Shown one piece after another: positions 6,564-15,223 of a stretch of DNA of 23,611 bases. Positions within the stretch are counted from its first letter, which is position 1; each line of letters starts with the position of its first letter. The notes under the pieces were generated by a model. The model was given only the letters and a program-made list of their open reading frames with translations, made no database searches and was not told where the DNA came from. Source of the DNA: Bacillota bacterium. GTDB lineage: Bacteria > Bacillota > Clostridia > Oscillospirales > Acutalibacteraceae. Made by a program: the position numbers and the translations under genes. The stretch is from positions 1-23,611 of the forward strand of contig JAEZYP010000043.1 in assembly GCA_023418995.1 (NCBI GenBank). Reading direction: 5' to 3'.

Positions 6564-7007
6564 TTACAGATACAGCCCATAATTGTAAGTCTTGGTTACA
6601 GTTTCTACCGATAAACCATTTATTACAGCTTGGTAAGTGGTAACCAACCTGTAGGAATATCCGTGATCTACAGCGCATGTTCTGCTTAAAGCACCATAGT
6701 ATGTATAAGAGATTTCTGTAAATGTTTCCAGAGTGACCCAACTGCTATTTTGATACTTCTGAAGTTTTGCTTCTATAATTACTTCAGGTACATTTGTAGT
6801 CGCTCTAACGGATGAAGAACAAGTTGCAATACCATCGGAGATACTTAAATTCTCCGAGGTTGAACTGATATACAGACTTAAAGGCTGAGGTACTATTACC
6901 GGGTTATCTGTTGCATATGGTGAATAGGCTGATACAGGTAAAATCATACTAAATACACAGAATATACAGAGAAACACAATAAAATATTTATGAAAAATAT
7001 TTTTCAT
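6564..7007 (-). CDS. Secreted protein of the DUF6147 type
   Basis: The 147-residue product carries a signal peptide (MKNIFHKYFIVFLCIFCVFSMILPVSA, cut near 27). A single beta-rich domain follows: 'LSISDGIATCSSSVRATTNVPEVIIEAKLQKYQNSSWVTLETF' and a final '...HGYSYRLVTTYQAVINGLSVETVTKTYNYGLY'. This pattern of a strand ending in a Cys, a 'LQKYQNGSW' turn and a Gly-Tyr-x-Tyr-Arg strand matches small secreted DUF6147-like proteins of Firmicutes. The two mature Cys (about 63 and 114) may pair. Function is not known for the family. It is encoded on its own, just inside the right flank of the 427-bp inverted-repeat element. Confidence 0.75.
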   Translation of the reverse strand: MKNIFHKYFIVFLCIFCVFSMILPVSAYSPYATDNPVIVPQPLSLYISSTSENLSISDGIATCSSSVRATTNVPEVIIEAKLQKYQNSSWVTLETFTEISYTYYGALSRTCAVDHGYSYRLVTTYQAVINGLSVETVTKTYNYGLYL

Positions 7008-7090
7008 TAAACACTCCCCCCTCTCTCATCTATATATATAACGAATACATGAATGAGTTTGTGACACATAAATACTAATTTTTTTAAAAA

Positions 7091-7771
7091 TTATTTAATT
7101 TTTACATTTTCCACAATTTTTAATGCGACATTATAATCTATATTTCCTGTTAAGTTCCAAATTTGGTGTCTTTTGTTATCAAAAACTGCGATGTTAATGC
7201 CGGTACTTTTTTCTGAAATTACAGTTTCAAGGCCTTGTATTTTTGTTTTGGTTACTTTTGCGTTTTCTGTATCCATTGAAAAATTTATTCCCTTTTTGTA
7301 ATATTCCAGCGTAAAAGCAAAACTATGCCCCGAACTATCCACATAGGCCTCCGTTTTTATATTTGCAGCTATTTGTGTATCTTGCAGAGTATAACTGTCA
7401 GGAATAAAAGTTAATGTAAAGTCATTGACAGTTACTTGAGTATCATTGCTATCTGACCTTATAATGAAGTCTGTCATTTCATTATAAATATTAACAATAA
7501 AGGTAACCATCGGTTCACGAATTGCAGGCACACTCATTGCACATGTTACTATAGTAATAGTGATAACTAAAGGAATCAGTATCCGTTTTTTAAAAATATT
7601 AAAATGTAAAAATTCATCCTGTGACCTGAGGAATAGTTTTTTTCGTTTTACATAGTTTCGTGAGAACTTATGCGAAGGAGACATATGTCTATCCAATTCA
7701 GATGATAAATTTTTCTGAGTATCTTTTGCAACAGAGATTAAAACGTCCTGCAACGTCGTTGTTGAACTCAT
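7091..7771 (-). CDS. Membrane anti-sigma-like protein with a DUF4367 domain
   Basis: The 226-residue protein has a cytosolic N-terminal part (1-62), one transmembrane helix (about 63-82) and an extracytoplasmic domain (about 110-226) with the DUF4367 features 'FTLTFIPDSYTL...' and 'GLETVISEKSTGINIAVFDNKRHQIWNLTGNIDYNVALKIVENVK'. Its ATG overlaps the stop of the sigma factor gene in an ATGA, so the two are co-translated. By family and position it is the likely anti-sigma partner that holds the sigma factor at the membrane and senses an envelope signal with the outer domain. It lacks an obvious zinc-binding anti-sigma motif (HxxxCxxC). Confidence 0.85.
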   Translation of the reverse strand: MSSTTTLQDVLISVAKDTQKNLSSELDRHMSPSHKFSRNYVKRKKLFLRSQDEFLHFNIFKKRILIPLVITITIVTCAMSVPAIREPMVTFIVNIYNEMTDFIIRSDSNDTQVTVNDFTLTFIPDSYTLQDTQIAANIKTEAYVDSSGHSFAFTLEYYKKGINFSMDTENAKVTKTKIQGLETVISEKSTGINIAVFDNKRHQIWNLTGNIDYNVALKIVENVKIK

Positions 7772-8313
7772 TTATTTTCCTCCTCGATTAATTTTCTGAT
7801 GGCCTTCTTAGCCCGACTAAGACGTTGTCGTACAGCGTCGCCTGAAATACACAGGACATCCGCTATTTCACTATTTGACAATTCATACAAATGTTTTAGC
7901 ATAACAATGTCCAGATACTCCTTATTCAGATTATTAATTTTCATCTTCAGTTCATTAAAACTTTCGTAAGCAATAACCTGATCTAGTGGTAATTCGACTG
8001 TATCAGCCTCCTCGGGCACCTCAGTTTTTTCATTTGTAAACTGTTTGTCCCTCTTGCGGTAAATATCTATAGCAGTGCTTTTGATAATAATAACGATTAA
8101 AGCCTTTGTTTTGTGACATTTAATATCTGAAATATCAGGAATATAATTTATAATCTTTAAAAGTGCATCATGTACGGCATCCTCCGCAAGATAACGATCC
8201 CTAAGAATACTGAACGCAATATTGTACATTGAACTTTCATAGTGTTTATAAAGAGCAGTAAATTTATTTCTGTCGTCTTCTGTTTCTAAAGCTAATAGAA
8301 AGAATCCCAGCAA
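7768..8313 (-). CDS. ECF-type RNA polymerase sigma factor
   Basis: Region 2 is seen in 'FTALYKHYESSMYNIAFSILRDRYLAEDAVHDALLKIINYIP', and region 4 in 'LNKEYLDIVMLKHLYELSNSEIADVLCISGDAVRQRLSRAKKAIRKLI' with its helix-turn-helix. The frame is open upstream to an ATG at 8355, but the best start is the TTG at 8313: it has a GGGGGG box at the right distance and gives the family's usual beginning (MLGFFLLALETEDDRNKF). This yields 181 residues. Paired with a DUF4367 membrane protein, it belongs to a signalling type common in clostridia and bacilli. The genes it controls are not evident; the lipoprotein gene upstream is transcribed away from it by a sigma-A promoter. Confidence 0.9.
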   Translation of the reverse strand: MLGFFLLALETEDDRNKFTALYKHYESSMYNIAFSILRDRYLAEDAVHDALLKIINYIPDISDIKCHKTKALIVIIIKSTAIDIYRKRDKQFTNEKTEVPEEADTVELPLDQVIAYESFNELKMKINNLNKEYLDIVMLKHLYELSNSEIADVLCISGDAVRQRLSRAKKAIRKLIEEENK

Positions 8314-8411
8314 AATAATCCCCCCCGGTATAATTGTTAAAATGTAAATAAGCATACTAAATTTACAATATTTTATTAATTTTTACAATGATTAAAATTA
8401 TTGTACTTTTA

Positions 8412-8445
8412 TTGACATGTTACATATAATGGTGTAATATGTAAC
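8412..8445 (+). promoter_or_regulatory. Sigma-A promoter with an overlapping operator-like dyad
   Basis: TTGACA (8412-8417) and TAATAT (8435-8440) are 17 bases apart. A perfect inverted repeat, GTTACATAT (8419-8427) and ATATGTAAC (8437-8445), fills the spacer and covers the -10 box. A repressor bound there would block transcription of the lipoprotein gene; its identity is not known. Confidence 0.75.
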
Positions 8446-8498
8446 GAGCTTAAAAAATGGGTGAAAATTACATAAAGGCAAAATAAAGAGGTCAATTT

Positions 8499-9098
8499 AT
8501 GAAAAGGAGTTTATTATTATTTTTTGCTGCCATTATCATTTCAGCACTGTGTGCTTGCGAATCAGTATCTAATTCTAAAGACATTTCAGTAGTACCATCA
8601 TCTGCAACAACTACACATGACAGTTCAATAGACGATAACATACCAAGTATAGATTCAGATATAAAAAAATCACATAAAACAAGCGTAGAAAACCAAGATT
8701 GGATAATAGTAGATAAAAGCGTAACCGTACAAGGTTTGGAATACATTATAAATGCATATAAAAAAAACGAGAAGTCAGAACTATTCGAAGCAGACGAGGG
8801 AAGGGCTTTTTTGCTGATTGATATTACCGTAAAAAATATTTCAAAGAAAACAGCGACTATAAGTTCAAAAACAATGTTCGACCTAACAGACAGGTTTGGA
8901 ACATCCTATAATAATACGTCGTTGGGAGCTTTATCATGTCTTGATGATGAAGATATGGAGCAACTGGACAGGATAATAGCGGCTTCTTCTGAGTTCAGAG
9001 GAGGCCTTGCATTTGAAATACCAAAAGTTACAAAAGGCTTGAGGTTAATCGTTCAAGGGCCCACAGGAGATGGTCGTTCGCCGGTAATACTGTACTAA
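8499..9098 (+). CDS. Putative lipoprotein with a DUF4352-like domain
   Basis: The signal peptide ends in ALCAC, a lipobox-like site with Cys20 as the probable lipidated residue (199 residues in total). A Ser/Thr/Asp-rich linker (about 24-68) leads to a single beta-sandwich domain (about 75-199): 'FEADEGRAFLLIDITVKNISKKTATISSKTMFDLTDRFGTSYNNT...RGGLAFEIPKV'. That arrangement is the hallmark of the DUF4352 group, immunoglobulin-like domains on many Firmicute lipoproteins. It is divergent from the sigma/anti-sigma pair. A role in the cell envelope is inferred; no ligand can be named. Confidence 0.85.
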   Translation: MKRSLLLFFAAIIISALCACESVSNSKDISVVPSSATTTHDSSIDDNIPSIDSDIKKSHKTSVENQDWIIVDKSVTVQGLEYIINAYKKNEKSELFEADEGRAFLLIDITVKNISKKTATISSKTMFDLTDRFGTSYNNTSLGALSCLDDEDMEQLDRIIAASSEFRGGLAFEIPKVTKGLRLIVQGPTGDGRSPVILY

Positions 9099-9211
9099 AT
9101 TTTAAGCATATTACCCCTAAAGCTATTTTAAATAGATGCTGGTATATAATTATAATATGATATATTATTGATTCTAAAAGGCATCTATATAGCAACCGAG
9201 GAGGGGGTTTT

Positions 9212-10519
9212 GTGCGTAAAACCAGATACAGAAACAGACGCAGAAAGTTTTTAACAATATTTATAGTAATTTTTCTTGCTGCCTTAACGGCTGCAACAGG
9301 ATATGCAACTCTGCTTTACAGCCGTAATAACCATGGAACACATGGCAGTGGCGGTAAAGACACGGGGGTGGATACCTCATACCAAAACAATACTACACAC
9401 GTCAATACAACAGAGGAATCTGTTCAAGAAAGTGATAACTTTAAGGAACAGCTACTGGGTATGAGCCTGGATGAAAAAATAGGCCAGTTGGTAATAGTTG
9501 GTATAGATGGATATACGACAGATGAACATGCAAGACAAATGATAGAAGAATATAATGTGGGAGGTTTTATCCTCTTCAAAAGTAATATAAAAAGTTCCCA
9601 CCAAATGCTTGAATTGTTGAATTCATTAAAAAGTATAAACCAAGCAAGCAAGGTACCTTTATTTCTTTCAGTAGATGAAGAGGGAGGAAGAGTTTCCAGA
9701 CTCCCCGGGGAATTTCTTAAAATTCCTTCAAATAAAATAATCGGTAAACTCAATAACAGTTCTGTGTCATATAAAGTGGGCAGTATAATAGGGGAAGAGC
9801 TTAAAGCCTTTGGTATGAACATGAACTTTGCGCCCGTCCTTGATATTAACAGTAACCCAAAGAATCCCGTTATCGGAGACAGATCCTTCGGGACAGGACC
9901 GGATTTGGTTAGTAAACTTGGAGTGCAGACTATGCAGGGTTTGCAGTCACAGAATATTATTCCCGTTATAAAGCATTTTCCCGGACACGGTGATACGTCA
10001 ACGGATTCACATGTGGGGCTTCCAAGGGTTAATAATGATTTAAAAAGACTTCGAAGCTTTGAGCTGAGGCCCTTTGCCGACGCAATAGAAAATGGAGCAG
10101 AGGCTGTAATGGTAGCCCACATACTTTTGCCTAAAATAGACCCTGAAAACCCTGCCTCTTTCTCCAAAACCATCATTTCAGATATACTGAGAAGAGATAT
10201 GGAATTTGACGGGGTTGTTATTACCGATGACTTTACAATGGGAGCAATAGTAAAGAACTATAATATCGGTCAGGCGGCAGTAAAGTCTATACTTGCGGGA
10301 AGCGACATAGTGCTTGTGTGCCATGATTATGAAAAGCAGAAGGCAGTAATTTCTGCTCTGAAAAATGCTGCTCAATCGGGACTGCTACCTATGAAACGAA
10401 TTGACCAAAGTGTTTCAAGGATACTGCGACTAAAGCAGGAACACGGAATTAATGATGACCCTGCAAAAGCAGTAGATCCTAAGTCCATAAACGACAAAAT
10501 CAGAGCTTTACTAAAATAG
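9212..10519 (+). CDS. nagZ: Membrane-anchored GH3 beta-N-acetylhexosaminidase (NagZ-like)
   Basis: The enzyme (435 residues) belongs to glycoside hydrolase family 3 and removes N-acetylglucosamine from peptidoglycan fragments. After a positively charged start, one transmembrane helix (about 13-36) anchors it outside the cell, and a Ser/Thr-rich stretch links it to the barrel (from about 80). KHFPGHGDTSTDSH (254-267) is the NagZ signature carrying the Asp265-His267 general acid/base dyad. VVITDD (335-340) holds the nucleophile, probably Asp339. The C-terminal second domain of longer Bacillus enzymes is absent. The start is GTG at 9212, behind GAGGAGGGGG. A role in cell-wall turnover is the likely one; chitin-derived sugars are a less likely target. 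Confidence 0.92.
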   Translation: MRKTRYRNRRRKFLTIFIVIFLAALTAATGYATLLYSRNNHGTHGSGGKDTGVDTSYQNNTTHVNTTEESVQESDNFKEQLLGMSLDEKIGQLVIVGIDGYTTDEHARQMIEEYNVGGFILFKSNIKSSHQMLELLNSLKSINQASKVPLFLSVDEEGGRVSRLPGEFLKIPSNKIIGKLNNSSVSYKVGSIIGEELKAFGMNMNFAPVLDINSNPKNPVIGDRSFGTGPDLVSKLGVQTMQGLQSQNIIPVIKHFPGHGDTSTDSHVGLPRVNNDLKRLRSFELRPFADAIENGAEAVMVAHILLPKIDPENPASFSKTIISDILRRDMEFDGVVITDDFTMGAIVKNYNIGQAAVKSILAGSDIVLVCHDYEKQKAVISALKNAAQSGLLPMKRIDQSVSRILRLKQEHGINDDPAKAVDPKSINDKIRALLK

Positions 10520-10617
10520 AATATTTTGTTATTTATTGTTGACAAAAGTACTTTAAATGAATATCCCCGTCTGATATAATAACTATGCTTATTTAACATA
10601 TTAAAGGAGGAAAGCTG

Positions 10618-12180
10618 ATGGGGGCTGAAACAACCAAAATGTTTATTGCCATGTGCTCTTACATGGTATTGGTTATTGGTATTGGGATTTATTTTGCAAA
10701 GCGTGCTAATGAGAGCAGTGAGAATTATTTTATAGGTGGCAGGTCACTGGGACCGTGGGTGGCTGCCATGAGTGCGGAAGCTTCGGATATGAGTGGATGG
10801 CTTTTGATGGGGCTACCGGGGGTAGCATACTGGTTTGGTCTAAGCGATGCCATATGGACGGCAATAGGTCTGGCAGCAGGAACATATATAAACTGGCTGA
10901 TTGTAGCAAAAAGACTCCGCAGATATTCTACCGTAGCAGGGGATTCGATTACAATTCCGGATTATTTCAGCAACAGATTTAAGGAAAAAAGAAAGGTACT
11001 TATGACTATAGCAGCATTGTTCATACTGGTGTTTTTTACTGTGTATGCAGCAAGCTGCTTTGTTACTGTGGGTAAGCTTTTCAGTACCTTATTTGGAATA
11101 AAATATCAGTACATGATGATCGCCGGAGCGGCATTCGTTATTATATATACCTTCTTGGGGGGATTTCTTGCGGAAAGTGTATCGGACTTCATGCAGGGAG
11201 TTGTTATGATATTTGCCCTGTGCACTATTCTGGTAGTGGGAGTATATACCGCAGGAGGTATCTCAGGAGTTATTGACAATGTCAGACAAATACCCGGCTT
11301 TCTGGATTTCTTCGGGATTGCGCAGCCTGAAACAGTCAATGGTGTTCAGCAATTGGGAAGCGATGGAAGTCCTTTGTTTGGAAGTGCAGGAAAATATGGT
11401 TTCCTTACGATAATCTCAACTTTGTCATGGGGTTTGGGTTATTTCGGTGTACCTCAAGTATTGCTTAGATTTATGGCTATCAGAAAAGTTGATGAACTTG
11501 GAAAATCAAGAAGGATTGCCACCGTATGGTGTGTAATATCATTGTTTGCAGCAGTTGTAATAGGTATTATAGGTAGAAGCCTATATCCTGCCGAATTACT
11601 GACAAAGAGTGCATCTGAGAGTATATTCATAGTATTGTCCTCCAATTTGCTCCCTGCTTTGATGGCAGGTATAGTTATGGCGGGGATTCTTGCAGCAACC
11701 ATAAGTTCTTCAGATTCTTACCTGCTTATTGCAGCTTCGGCTTTCTCGAAAAACATTTACCAGGGAATCATGAAAAAGGAAGCCAATGACAAGGAGGTTA
11801 TGCTGGTTTCACGTATTACACTTGTATTGGTTGCACTTATTGGGGTAATTATTGCATTGGACGAAAGCAGTATCATATTTAAGGTTGTTGCATTTGCATG
11901 GGCAGGATTTGGTGCAACCTTTGGGCCTATCATGCTGTTTTCACTGTTCTGGAAGAGAACCACAAGAGCAGGTGCTATTGCGGGTATGCTCACCGGTGGA
12001 GGAATGGTATTTGTATGGTCAATGCTTATAAAGCCATTAGGCGGGATTTTCGGTATCTATGAACTGTTCCCGGCATTCGTTCTGTCCTGTATTGCCATCG
12101 TGCTGGTTTCAATTATTTCCGGAGCACCATCAAAAGAAATTCAGGATGATTTTGAACTAGCAAAGACATTGGAATGCTAA
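10618..12180 (+). CDS. putP: Sodium:solute symporter, sodium/proline type
   Basis: The 520-residue inner membrane protein of the SSF family has about 13 transmembrane helices. Family marks include 'YFIGGRSLGPWVAAMSAEASDMSGWLLMGLPGVAYWFGLSDAIW' near the N-terminus, which matches sodium/proline symporters closely, the 'GFLAESVSDFMQGVVM' stretch, and 'MAGILAATISSSDSYLLIAASAFSKNIY' in the sodium-site region. It is expected to import proline with sodium. AAAGGAGG lies just before the ATG. A TATAAT box at 10575-10580 with a weak TTTAAA 17 bases upstream is a possible promoter. No proline catabolic gene is next to it, so osmotic or nutritional use cannot be told apart. Confidence 0.93.
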   Translation: MGAETTKMFIAMCSYMVLVIGIGIYFAKRANESSENYFIGGRSLGPWVAAMSAEASDMSGWLLMGLPGVAYWFGLSDAIWTAIGLAAGTYINWLIVAKRLRRYSTVAGDSITIPDYFSNRFKEKRKVLMTIAALFILVFFTVYAASCFVTVGKLFSTLFGIKYQYMMIAGAAFVIIYTFLGGFLAESVSDFMQGVVMIFALCTILVVGVYTAGGISGVIDNVRQIPGFLDFFGIAQPETVNGVQQLGSDGSPLFGSAGKYGFLTIISTLSWGLGYFGVPQVLLRFMAIRKVDELGKSRRIATVWCVISLFAAVVIGIIGRSLYPAELLTKSASESIFIVLSSNLLPALMAGIVMAGILAATISSSDSYLLIAASAFSKNIYQGIMKKEANDKEVMLVSRITLVLVALIGVIIALDESSIIFKVVAFAWAGFGATFGPIMLFSLFWKRTTRAGAIAGMLTGGGMVFVWSMLIKPLGGIFGIYELFPAFVLSCIAIVLVSIISGAPSKEIQDDFELAKTLEC

Positions 12181-12215
12181 AAACCCCATTAAATTAACTA
12201 TATTTATACTTACAT

Positions 12216-12254
12216 AAAAAAGATTGCCTTTATTCAAATAGGCAGTCTTTTTTT
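12216..12254 (+). terminator. Terminator after the symporter gene
   Basis: AAGATTGCCT pairs with AGGCAGTCTT (one G-T wobble) around a short loop, and seven or more Ts follow. Confidence 0.88.
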
Positions 12255-12337
12255 ATTTGGCTCACCAATTCGCATATAATTGTATTCTATGATATTCTGT
12301 TAAGTATAAATTAATTAATAGCCGGAGGAACTGTACA

Positions 12338-12814
12338 TTGGACGGAACAAGAGATGAGAATACAAACTGGTGCCAATCCGTAGGAGGAATCGTACTAAAA
12401 GGAAATGAAGTACTTCTGGTTCGACATACTTATGGAGCGGGAAAGGGAAAACTGATAATTCCCGGCGGATATGTTAAAATCAACGAAACACCACAGGAAG
12501 CGTTATGCAGAGAGATATTAGAGGAAACTACCGTTGTGGCAAAACCAACCAGGCTGGTAGGAGTTCGCTTTAACTTAAAAGACTGGTATGCAGTGTTCCT
12601 GATGGATTATGTTGAAGGAACGCCAAATTCTGATAATAGAGAAAATAGTGAGGCTTTGTTTATGGATATAAACGATGCGGTAAAGTCACCTGATGTACCT
12701 GATTTGACGAGAGTAATCCTGAAAGGGGTTATAGAAAACAAGGATAATGCATTTGAAAATAAACCTTTTGTTTCTCGTGAAAAACATGGGGAATACTCAT
12801 TTTATGGGATTTAA
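12338..12814 (+). CDS. Nudix hydrolase
   Basis: The 158-residue enzyme hydrolyses a nucleoside diphosphate linked to another group. The Nudix box is G44-x5-E50-x7-R58-E59-I-L-E62-E63, so all metal-binding Glu are present; the usual Gly near the end of the box is Thr (EETTV). The N-terminus 'WCQSVGGIVLKGNEVLLVRHTYGAGKGKLIIPGGYV' is typical of ADP-ribose or NADH-type members, but the substrate cannot be assigned. It starts at TTG (12338) behind a GGAGGA box and is a single gene between two terminators. The tail after about residue 125 is specific to this subgroup. Confidence 0.9.
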   Translation: MDGTRDENTNWCQSVGGIVLKGNEVLLVRHTYGAGKGKLIIPGGYVKINETPQEALCREILEETTVVAKPTRLVGVRFNLKDWYAVFLMDYVEGTPNSDNRENSEALFMDINDAVKSPDVPDLTRVILKGVIENKDNAFENKPFVSREKHGEYSFYGI

Positions 12815-12834
12815 TAAGTTTTTATATATGATGG

Positions 12835-12863
12835 GAACAACGATTAATACGTTGTTCTTTTTT
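12835..12863 (+). terminator. Terminator after the Nudix gene
   Basis: GAACAACG (12835-12842) pairs perfectly with CGTTGTTC (12850-12857); a run of Ts follows. Confidence 0.9.
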
Positions 12864-13062
12864 TATCACAATATTTTCGCTTAAATCTATACAAACCACA
12901 GGACTGAATTGTATAATTAAGAAAGTAAAGTAAAATATGTATTATTTTATATTAATAGTAATCCAATTCAACGTACTACTCTTAAACACATTTCGTTTAT
13001 CGATATAATTCCAGCCGTAAGCTTAAATTTTTAAAATTAAATTTGTTAATGGAGGTATTATC

Positions 13063-15210
13063 ATGAGGAAAAAATTCCCTAAAACAACCAGTTTCATGCT
13101 AATCACGTCACTACTGTTGTCACTATTTGTTTATGCTCCGACAACTGCAAAAGCAGCGACCTCGCCACGTGTGGGAGGCTCATTTTACAATTATGGCGAA
13201 GCCATGCAGAAATCAATTCTTTTTTACAAGGCCAATCGTCTTGGTGATTTACCGGACAACTATGTTCTGCCCTATAGGGGAGATGCAGCCATGACTGACG
13301 GAAAAGATGTAGGTCTTGACCTTACTGGAGGATGGGCAGATGCAGGAGACGGAATAAAATTTACACATCCTATGTCATATGCAGCAGGACAATTGGGATG
13401 GGCTGTTTACGAATATCGTGACGCCTTTGAAAAGTCAGGGCAGCTGGACGATATTCTTGATGAGATAAAATGGGCTACGGACTTCTTTATAAAGGCACAC
13501 CCAAGCCCGGATGTGTTGTATTACATGTGTGGATACGAGGAATCAGACCATTCTGTATGGATACCCCATGAGATGCTGGATTACAAAACCGACAGAAAGT
13601 CCTTTAAGGTTGATCCTACGACACCGGGGTCGGATGTAGCAGGCCAAACGGCTGCAGCATTGGCTATTGCATCAATTATATTTGAGCCTACAAACCCCAC
13701 GTATGCCGAAACCTGTCTGACACATGCAAAGCAGCTCTTTAAGTTTGCTGATACATACAGAGGTAAAAATCCTCTGAAATCACTATATCCGTCAGGAAGT
13801 TATGTGGATGACCTTGCTTGGGGTGCAATCTGGCTGTATATAAAAACACAGGATACAACATATCTGGATAAGGCAAAGTCAATTCTTCCCGCCACTGTTT
13901 TAGGCGGACAACATACACACTGCTGGGATGATGTAAGTTACGGTGCAGCTTTAAAAATAGCACAGGCAAGTCATGATGAGAGTTATGCTGCGATGGTTGA
14001 AAAGAATCTGGATTACTGGATGCCGGGAACAGGAATGAAATATACTCCTGGAGGACTGGCATGGCTTTCGCAATGGGGTTCACTCCGTTACGCAACAACT
14101 GCGGCATTTTTAGCATTTGTTTGGTCTGACGACAAAACAATTGGAACTGCTTCTAAAAAGCAGACATATCACGATTTTGCAGAAAGGCAGATAAACTATG
14201 CACTTGGAGATAATCCGAGGGGAGGCAGCTATGAAGTAGGATTCGGAGAAAACGCACCCGAACATCCTCACCATAGAACCGCACATGGTTCTTGGACAAG
14301 TATGCTTAATGTGCCAACTTTCCACAGACATATTCTTTACGGCGCGTTGGTTGGAGGGCCCTCTTCTGATGACAGCTGGAAGGACGATATCAAAGATTAT
14401 ACACTGAATGAAGTAGCAACAGACTATAATGCAGGCTTTGTAGGCTGTCTGGCTAAAATGTACGGTATGTACGGAGGAAATCCTCTGGAAAACTGGCCAA
14501 AGCCCGAAGATTTCAGGTCACCTCAGGATAACCTGAACGAATATTTTACAAGAGGTTGGATTATATATGAGGGTTATGGCAAACTGAAGGTTATGTTCCA
14601 GATTAATAACCGTTCGGCTTGGCCTGCAACAATGAAGGATAAAATGTCAACCCGTTACTTTATGGATTTATCTGAAATATTTGAAGCCGGAGGAACGGTG
14701 GATGACGTAGAATTAACCCTTGAGGACAGTCAAGGAGCAAAGCTTATAGGACTAAAGCAATACAAGGATAATATATATTACTTCACCCTAGACTTTACAG
14801 GTACACAGATAATGCCGGCAGAGTGGGAAATGTGCGAAAAGGATGCAACAGTACAGATTGAATACAAAAATGGCGTGGGTTCCAATAAAAACGACTGGTC
14901 ATACCAGAACCTAAGCGGTCCGCCGGACTTTGATGCAGTATCTTTTGCAGGAATGTCAAAATACATACCCGTATATGACAACGGTAAGCTCCTTTGGGGA
15001 GAAGAACCCGCAGGTGGAACACCTGAGATAAAGTATGGTGACATAAACAATGACGGAAACATTGATGCAATAGACTTTGCCCTGCTCAAAAAAATAATTA
15101 TGGGTGATACATCAGGCAACGTCAATTTGGCTGCCGCTGACTTTAACAAGGATGGGGATATAAATGCCATTGATTATGCGGCATTAAAGAGCTATTTACA
15201 GCGCGGCTAA
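13063..15210 (+). CDS. Cellulosomal family-9 glycoside hydrolase (GH9-CBM3c-dockerin)
   Basis: The 715-residue secreted enzyme attaches to the cellulosome scaffold. Order: signal peptide (1-32), GH9 catalytic domain (about 35-475), family 3c carbohydrate-binding module (about 487-642), linker, then type I dockerin (657-715) with two calcium repeats, GDINNDGNIDAIDFALL (from 659) and ADFNKDGDINAIDYAAL (from 692). The catalytic Asp pair lies in GWADAGD (Asp93 and Asp96), the proton donor is Glu450 in NEVATDYNAGF, and HPHHRTAHGS (401-410) is the His signature. The first motif reads GWADAGDGIKF where most GH9 enzymes have GWYDAGDHVKF. Processive endoglucanases such as Cel9G share this architecture; activity on cellulose or on xyloglucan cannot be decided here. 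It is a single gene with GGAGG before the ATG. Confidence 0.96.
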   Translation: MRKKFPKTTSFMLITSLLLSLFVYAPTTAKAATSPRVGGSFYNYGEAMQKSILFYKANRLGDLPDNYVLPYRGDAAMTDGKDVGLDLTGGWADAGDGIKFTHPMSYAAGQLGWAVYEYRDAFEKSGQLDDILDEIKWATDFFIKAHPSPDVLYYMCGYEESDHSVWIPHEMLDYKTDRKSFKVDPTTPGSDVAGQTAAALAIASIIFEPTNPTYAETCLTHAKQLFKFADTYRGKNPLKSLYPSGSYVDDLAWGAIWLYIKTQDTTYLDKAKSILPATVLGGQHTHCWDDVSYGAALKIAQASHDESYAAMVEKNLDYWMPGTGMKYTPGGLAWLSQWGSLRYATTAAFLAFVWSDDKTIGTASKKQTYHDFAERQINYALGDNPRGGSYEVGFGENAPEHPHHRTAHGSWTSMLNVPTFHRHILYGALVGGPSSDDSWKDDIKDYTLNEVATDYNAGFVGCLAKMYGMYGGNPLENWPKPEDFRSPQDNLNEYFTRGWIIYEGYGKLKVMFQINNRSAWPATMKDKMSTRYFMDLSEIFEAGGTVDDVELTLEDSQGAKLIGLKQYKDNIYYFTLDFTGTQIMPAEWEMCEKDATVQIEYKNGVGSNKNDWSYQNLSGPPDFDAVSFAGMSKYIPVYDNGKLLWGEEPAGGTPEIKYGDINNDGNIDAIDFALLKKIIMGDTSGNVNLAAADFNKDGDINAIDYAALKSYLQRG

Positions 15211-15223
15211 TAATAATGAATAA

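Noticed and set aside
8314..8355. Longer N-terminus for the ECF sigma factor
   Set aside because: The ATG at 8355 has no ribosome binding site; the TTG at 8313 has a G-rich box and gives the family's normal start.
9132..9188. Inverted repeat ATAGATGC / GCATCTAT upstream of the GH3 gene
   Set aside because: Only eight bases over a 57-base AT-rich span; could be chance, and no promoter arrangement makes it a convincing operator.
9424..10176. Long minus-strand frame of 250 codons
   Set aside because: It lies opposite the GH3 enzyme gene, whose motifs are unmistakable. The antisense frame is Ser/Pro/Ile-rich without start signals.
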